Shown here piece by piece: positions 3,433-5,193 of a stretch of DNA of 5,193 nt (position 1 is the first letter of the stretch; each line of letters starts with the position of its first letter). Source of the stretch: Candidatus Limnocylindrales bacterium (GTDB lineage: Bacteria > Chloroflexota > Limnocylindria > Limnocylindrales > CSP1-4); contig JARLHH010000123.1 of the NCBI GenBank assembly GCA_031292335.1, forward strand, positions 1 through 5,193. Direction: 5' to 3'. Position numbers and translations under genes: made by a program. The notes beneath the pieces are model-generated. The model was not told the origin of the DNA, ran no database searches, and saw only the letters and a program-made list of their open reading frames with translations.

Positions 3433-5193
3433 TCAGGCCCGCGGCTCGAACCGGCGCTTGGCCAGCTCAACGAGGCCCAGGTAGGCAGCCACCAGGACGA
3501 CGAGCATCGCCCAGAAGGCGAGCGGTAGCGGAGCGAAGCCCAGCACGCCGCCGAGCGGGCTGAGCGGGATCGCCACCGCCGCCACGAGCGCGGCAACGAT
3601 TGCCGCCAGGAGCGGCTTGCTGGGGCGGCTCCGCCAGAACGGGCTGACGCGCGTTCGGATCACCAGCACGACGAGCACCTGGGTGAACAGCGACTCCACG
3701 AACCAGCCGGTGTGGAATGCCTTCTCGTTTGCCCCCAGGACCCACAGCAGGACCCCGAACGTCGCGTAGTCGAAGAGCGACGAGATCGGCCCGAAGATCA
3801 GCATGAAGCGCTGGATCGCGTGGACGTCCCAGTGGGCCGGGACGGCGGCGACCATCGGGTCGATCGTGTCGGTCGGGATCGCCGTCTGCGACGCGTCGTA
3901 GATCAGGTTGTTGAGCAGGATCTGGCCGGGTGTCATCGGCAGGAAGGGGAGGATCAACGCAGCTCCGGTCATGCTCAGCATGTTCCCGAAGTTCGAGCTG
4001 GTGCCCATCCGGATGTACTTGAGCGTGTTGGCGAACGTGCGCCGGCCCTCGATCACGCCCTGGTGGATCGCAGCCAGGCTCGGCTCGAGCAGGATGATGT
4101 CGGCTGCGGAGCGCGCCACGTCGGTCGCGTTGTCCACGCTGATCCCGACATCCGCAGCGTGGAGCGCGGGCGCGTCGTTGATCCCGTCGCCCAGGTAGCC
4201 CACGACCGCGCCCCCGTCGTGCAGTGCCCGGATGACCTGGAGCTTCTGGTCCGGGTCGACCCGCGCGAAGATCGTGGTCCGTTTCGCCCGGGCGACGAGG
4301 GCCGGGTGGGTGAGCCCCCGCATCTCCTCGCCGGTCAGGACGCCCTCCACGACCAAACCGACCTGCTGCGCGACGTGGCGGGCGACGAGATCGTTGTCAC
4401 CGGTGACGACCTTGAGCGCGACACCGTCGCTGCCCAGCTCGGCGATCGTGTCGCCGACGCCCTCCTTGGGCGGGTCGCTGAACAGGATCAGGCCCTCGAA
4501 CACGAGGTGGTGCTCGACCTGCTCGGGCGCAGCCAGGCGGGTGCTGCCATCCGCCCCCGGGGCGCTCAGCTCCCCGGGGGCCAGCGCGCGGGAGCCGACC
4601 GCCACCAGTCGGAAGCCATCCGCCGAGGCGCCGTCGACGAGCCTGGCAAGCCGATCGTGCTCCGCAACGTCGATCGGCCGGGCCGTGTGGTCCTCGCGCA
4701 CCTGGACGGAGCGGAGCAGGACCGCCTCGGGCGCTCCCTTGGTCACCAGGAGCGGCGGGTCGCCGGCCTGCTGGACCACGACGCTGAGCAGCCGCCGCGA
4801 GAAGTCGTAGGGGAGCTCGGCCAGCTTGCGGTAGCTCGCGAGGTCGGCCGGCTCCGGGGTTCCGGCGAGGATCGCCGCGTCGAGCGGGTTCGTGAAGCCG
4901 GTCTGGAAGTGGCTGTTCAGGTAGCCGAGCTCCAGAGCGCGCGCCGCCTCGCTCGCGTCGTCGCGGTCGATGCCCACCGAGCGGACGATCTCGAGCTTGC
5001 CTGCGGTGAGGGTGCCGGTCTTGTCCGTGCACAGGACCGTCACGCTGCCCATGTTCTGGATCGCCGGCAGGCGCTTCACCAGCACGCCGCGGCGGCTGAG
5101 CGCCCGTGCCCCCTGGGTGAGGTTGAGCGTCACGATGGCCGGCAGAAGCTCCGGCGTGAGGCCGACCGCGAGCGCGATCGCAAACAGCAGCGA
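3433..5193 (-). CDS. mgtA: Mg2+-importing P-type ATPase (P3B, MgtA-like), C-terminal part
   Basis: The gene enters from the right edge; 586 residues to the TGA are visible. MgtA/MgtB pumps of about 900 residues use ATP to bring Mg2+ into the cytoplasm. Numbered within the fragment, the first residues hold the membrane-4 motif LTPEL (12-16). DKTGTLT follows with phosphorylated Asp57, then NSHFQTG at about 94-100, KGAPE in the nucleotide domain (152-156), TGDN (264-267) and GDGINDAP (335-342). SSNFGNMLSMTGA and NLIYDASQTAIPTD cover membrane segments 5-6, and the last four hydrophobic stretches complete the membrane domain. NSHxQTG and NLxYDxSQxAIP are specific to the Mg2+ subgroup, which argues against Ca2+ or H+ pumps. 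All catalytic motifs look intact. About 300 N-terminal residues (actuator domain and first membrane helices) lie outside, so no start or promoter can be judged. A GTG inside the window at 5131-5133 (Val21) is internal, not the true start. Confidence 0.93.
   Translation of the reverse strand, partial: SLLFAIALAVGLTPELLPAIVTLNLTQGARALSRRGVLVKRLPAIQNMGSVTVLCTDKTGTLTAGKLEIVRSVGIDRDDASEAARALELGYLNSHFQTGFTNPLDAAILAGTPEPADLASYRKLAELPYDFSRRLLSVVVQQAGDPPLLVTKGAPEAVLLRSVQVREDHTARPIDVAEHDRLARLVDGASADGFRLVAVGSRALAPGELSAPGADGSTRLAAPEQVEHHLVFEGLILFSDPPKEGVGDTIAELGSDGVALKVVTGDNDLVARHVAQQVGLVVEGVLTGEEMRGLTHPALVARAKRTTIFARVDPDQKLQVIRALHDGGAVVGYLGDGINDAPALHAADVGISVDNATDVARSAADIILLEPSLAAIHQGVIEGRRTFANTLKYIRMGTSSNFGNMLSMTGAALILPFLPMTPGQILLNNLIYDASQTAIPTDTIDPMVAAVPAHWDVHAIQRFMLIFGPISSLFDYATFGVLLWVLGANEKAFHTGWFVESLFTQVLVVLVIRTRVSPFWRSRPSKPLLAAIVAALVAAVAIPLSPLGGVLGFAPLPLAFWAMLVVLVAAYLGLVELAKRRFEPRA

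Noticed and set aside
4232..5032. Open frames on both strands inside the Mg2+ ATPase gene (plus 4232-4810, minus 4397-5032)
   Set aside because: They are Ser/Arg/Pro-rich shadows. The ATPase frame contains every catalytic motif in order.

Overview
The window is strongly G+C-rich and uses GTG as well as ATG starts. It holds six intact or partial protein genes on each side of a pilin pair, with short gaps throughout. Three traits fit a Chloroflexota bacterium, perhaps of the Limnocylindria/Ellin6529 type: very long Pro-Thr tails, Flp-type pilins, and a likely leaderless regulator gene. A high-GC actinobacterium is the main alternative. This assignment is an inference from style, not from a marker gene.

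Layout: (1) 1-153, minus strand: the N-terminus of a CPA1-type Na+/H+ antiporter that runs off the left edge. (2) 245-1474, plus: a DUF389 multi-pass membrane protein ending in a Pro-Thr tail coded by six 18-bp units. It diverges from the antiporter across a 91-bp gap that carries a 17-bp inverted repeat. (3) 1521-1991, plus: a MarR-type winged-helix regulator. (4) 1992-2147: a spacer with three consecutive small stem-loops and a possible promoter. (5) 2148-2360 and 2409-2756, plus: two Flp/Fap-type prepilins. Each has a 31-residue leader and a G/QGL(A/V)EY prepilin peptidase site. The second carries a Lys-Pro-Thr-rich C-terminal extension coded by a 36-bp repeat. (6) 2858-3415, plus: a PadR-type regulator with an unusual 65-residue N-terminal extension and a probable leaderless promoter behind a 7-bp inverted repeat. 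(7) 3433-5193, minus: the C-terminal two thirds of an MgtA-type (P3B) Mg2+ ATPase that runs off the right edge and converges on padR with a 17-bp gap.

Functionally the window mixes envelope ion transport (Na+/H+ antiporter, DUF389 protein, Mg2+ ATPase) with surface pilin subunits and two small regulators. No Tad/Flp assembly genes (prepilin peptidase, TadA ATPase, TadB/C, RcpA/C) are present, so the pilins must depend on machinery coded elsewhere. I did not find a clear new multi-gene system. The least ordinary items are the basic-tailed pilin with its leader-matched partner, the stem-loop cluster before the pilins, and the repeat-coded tails.
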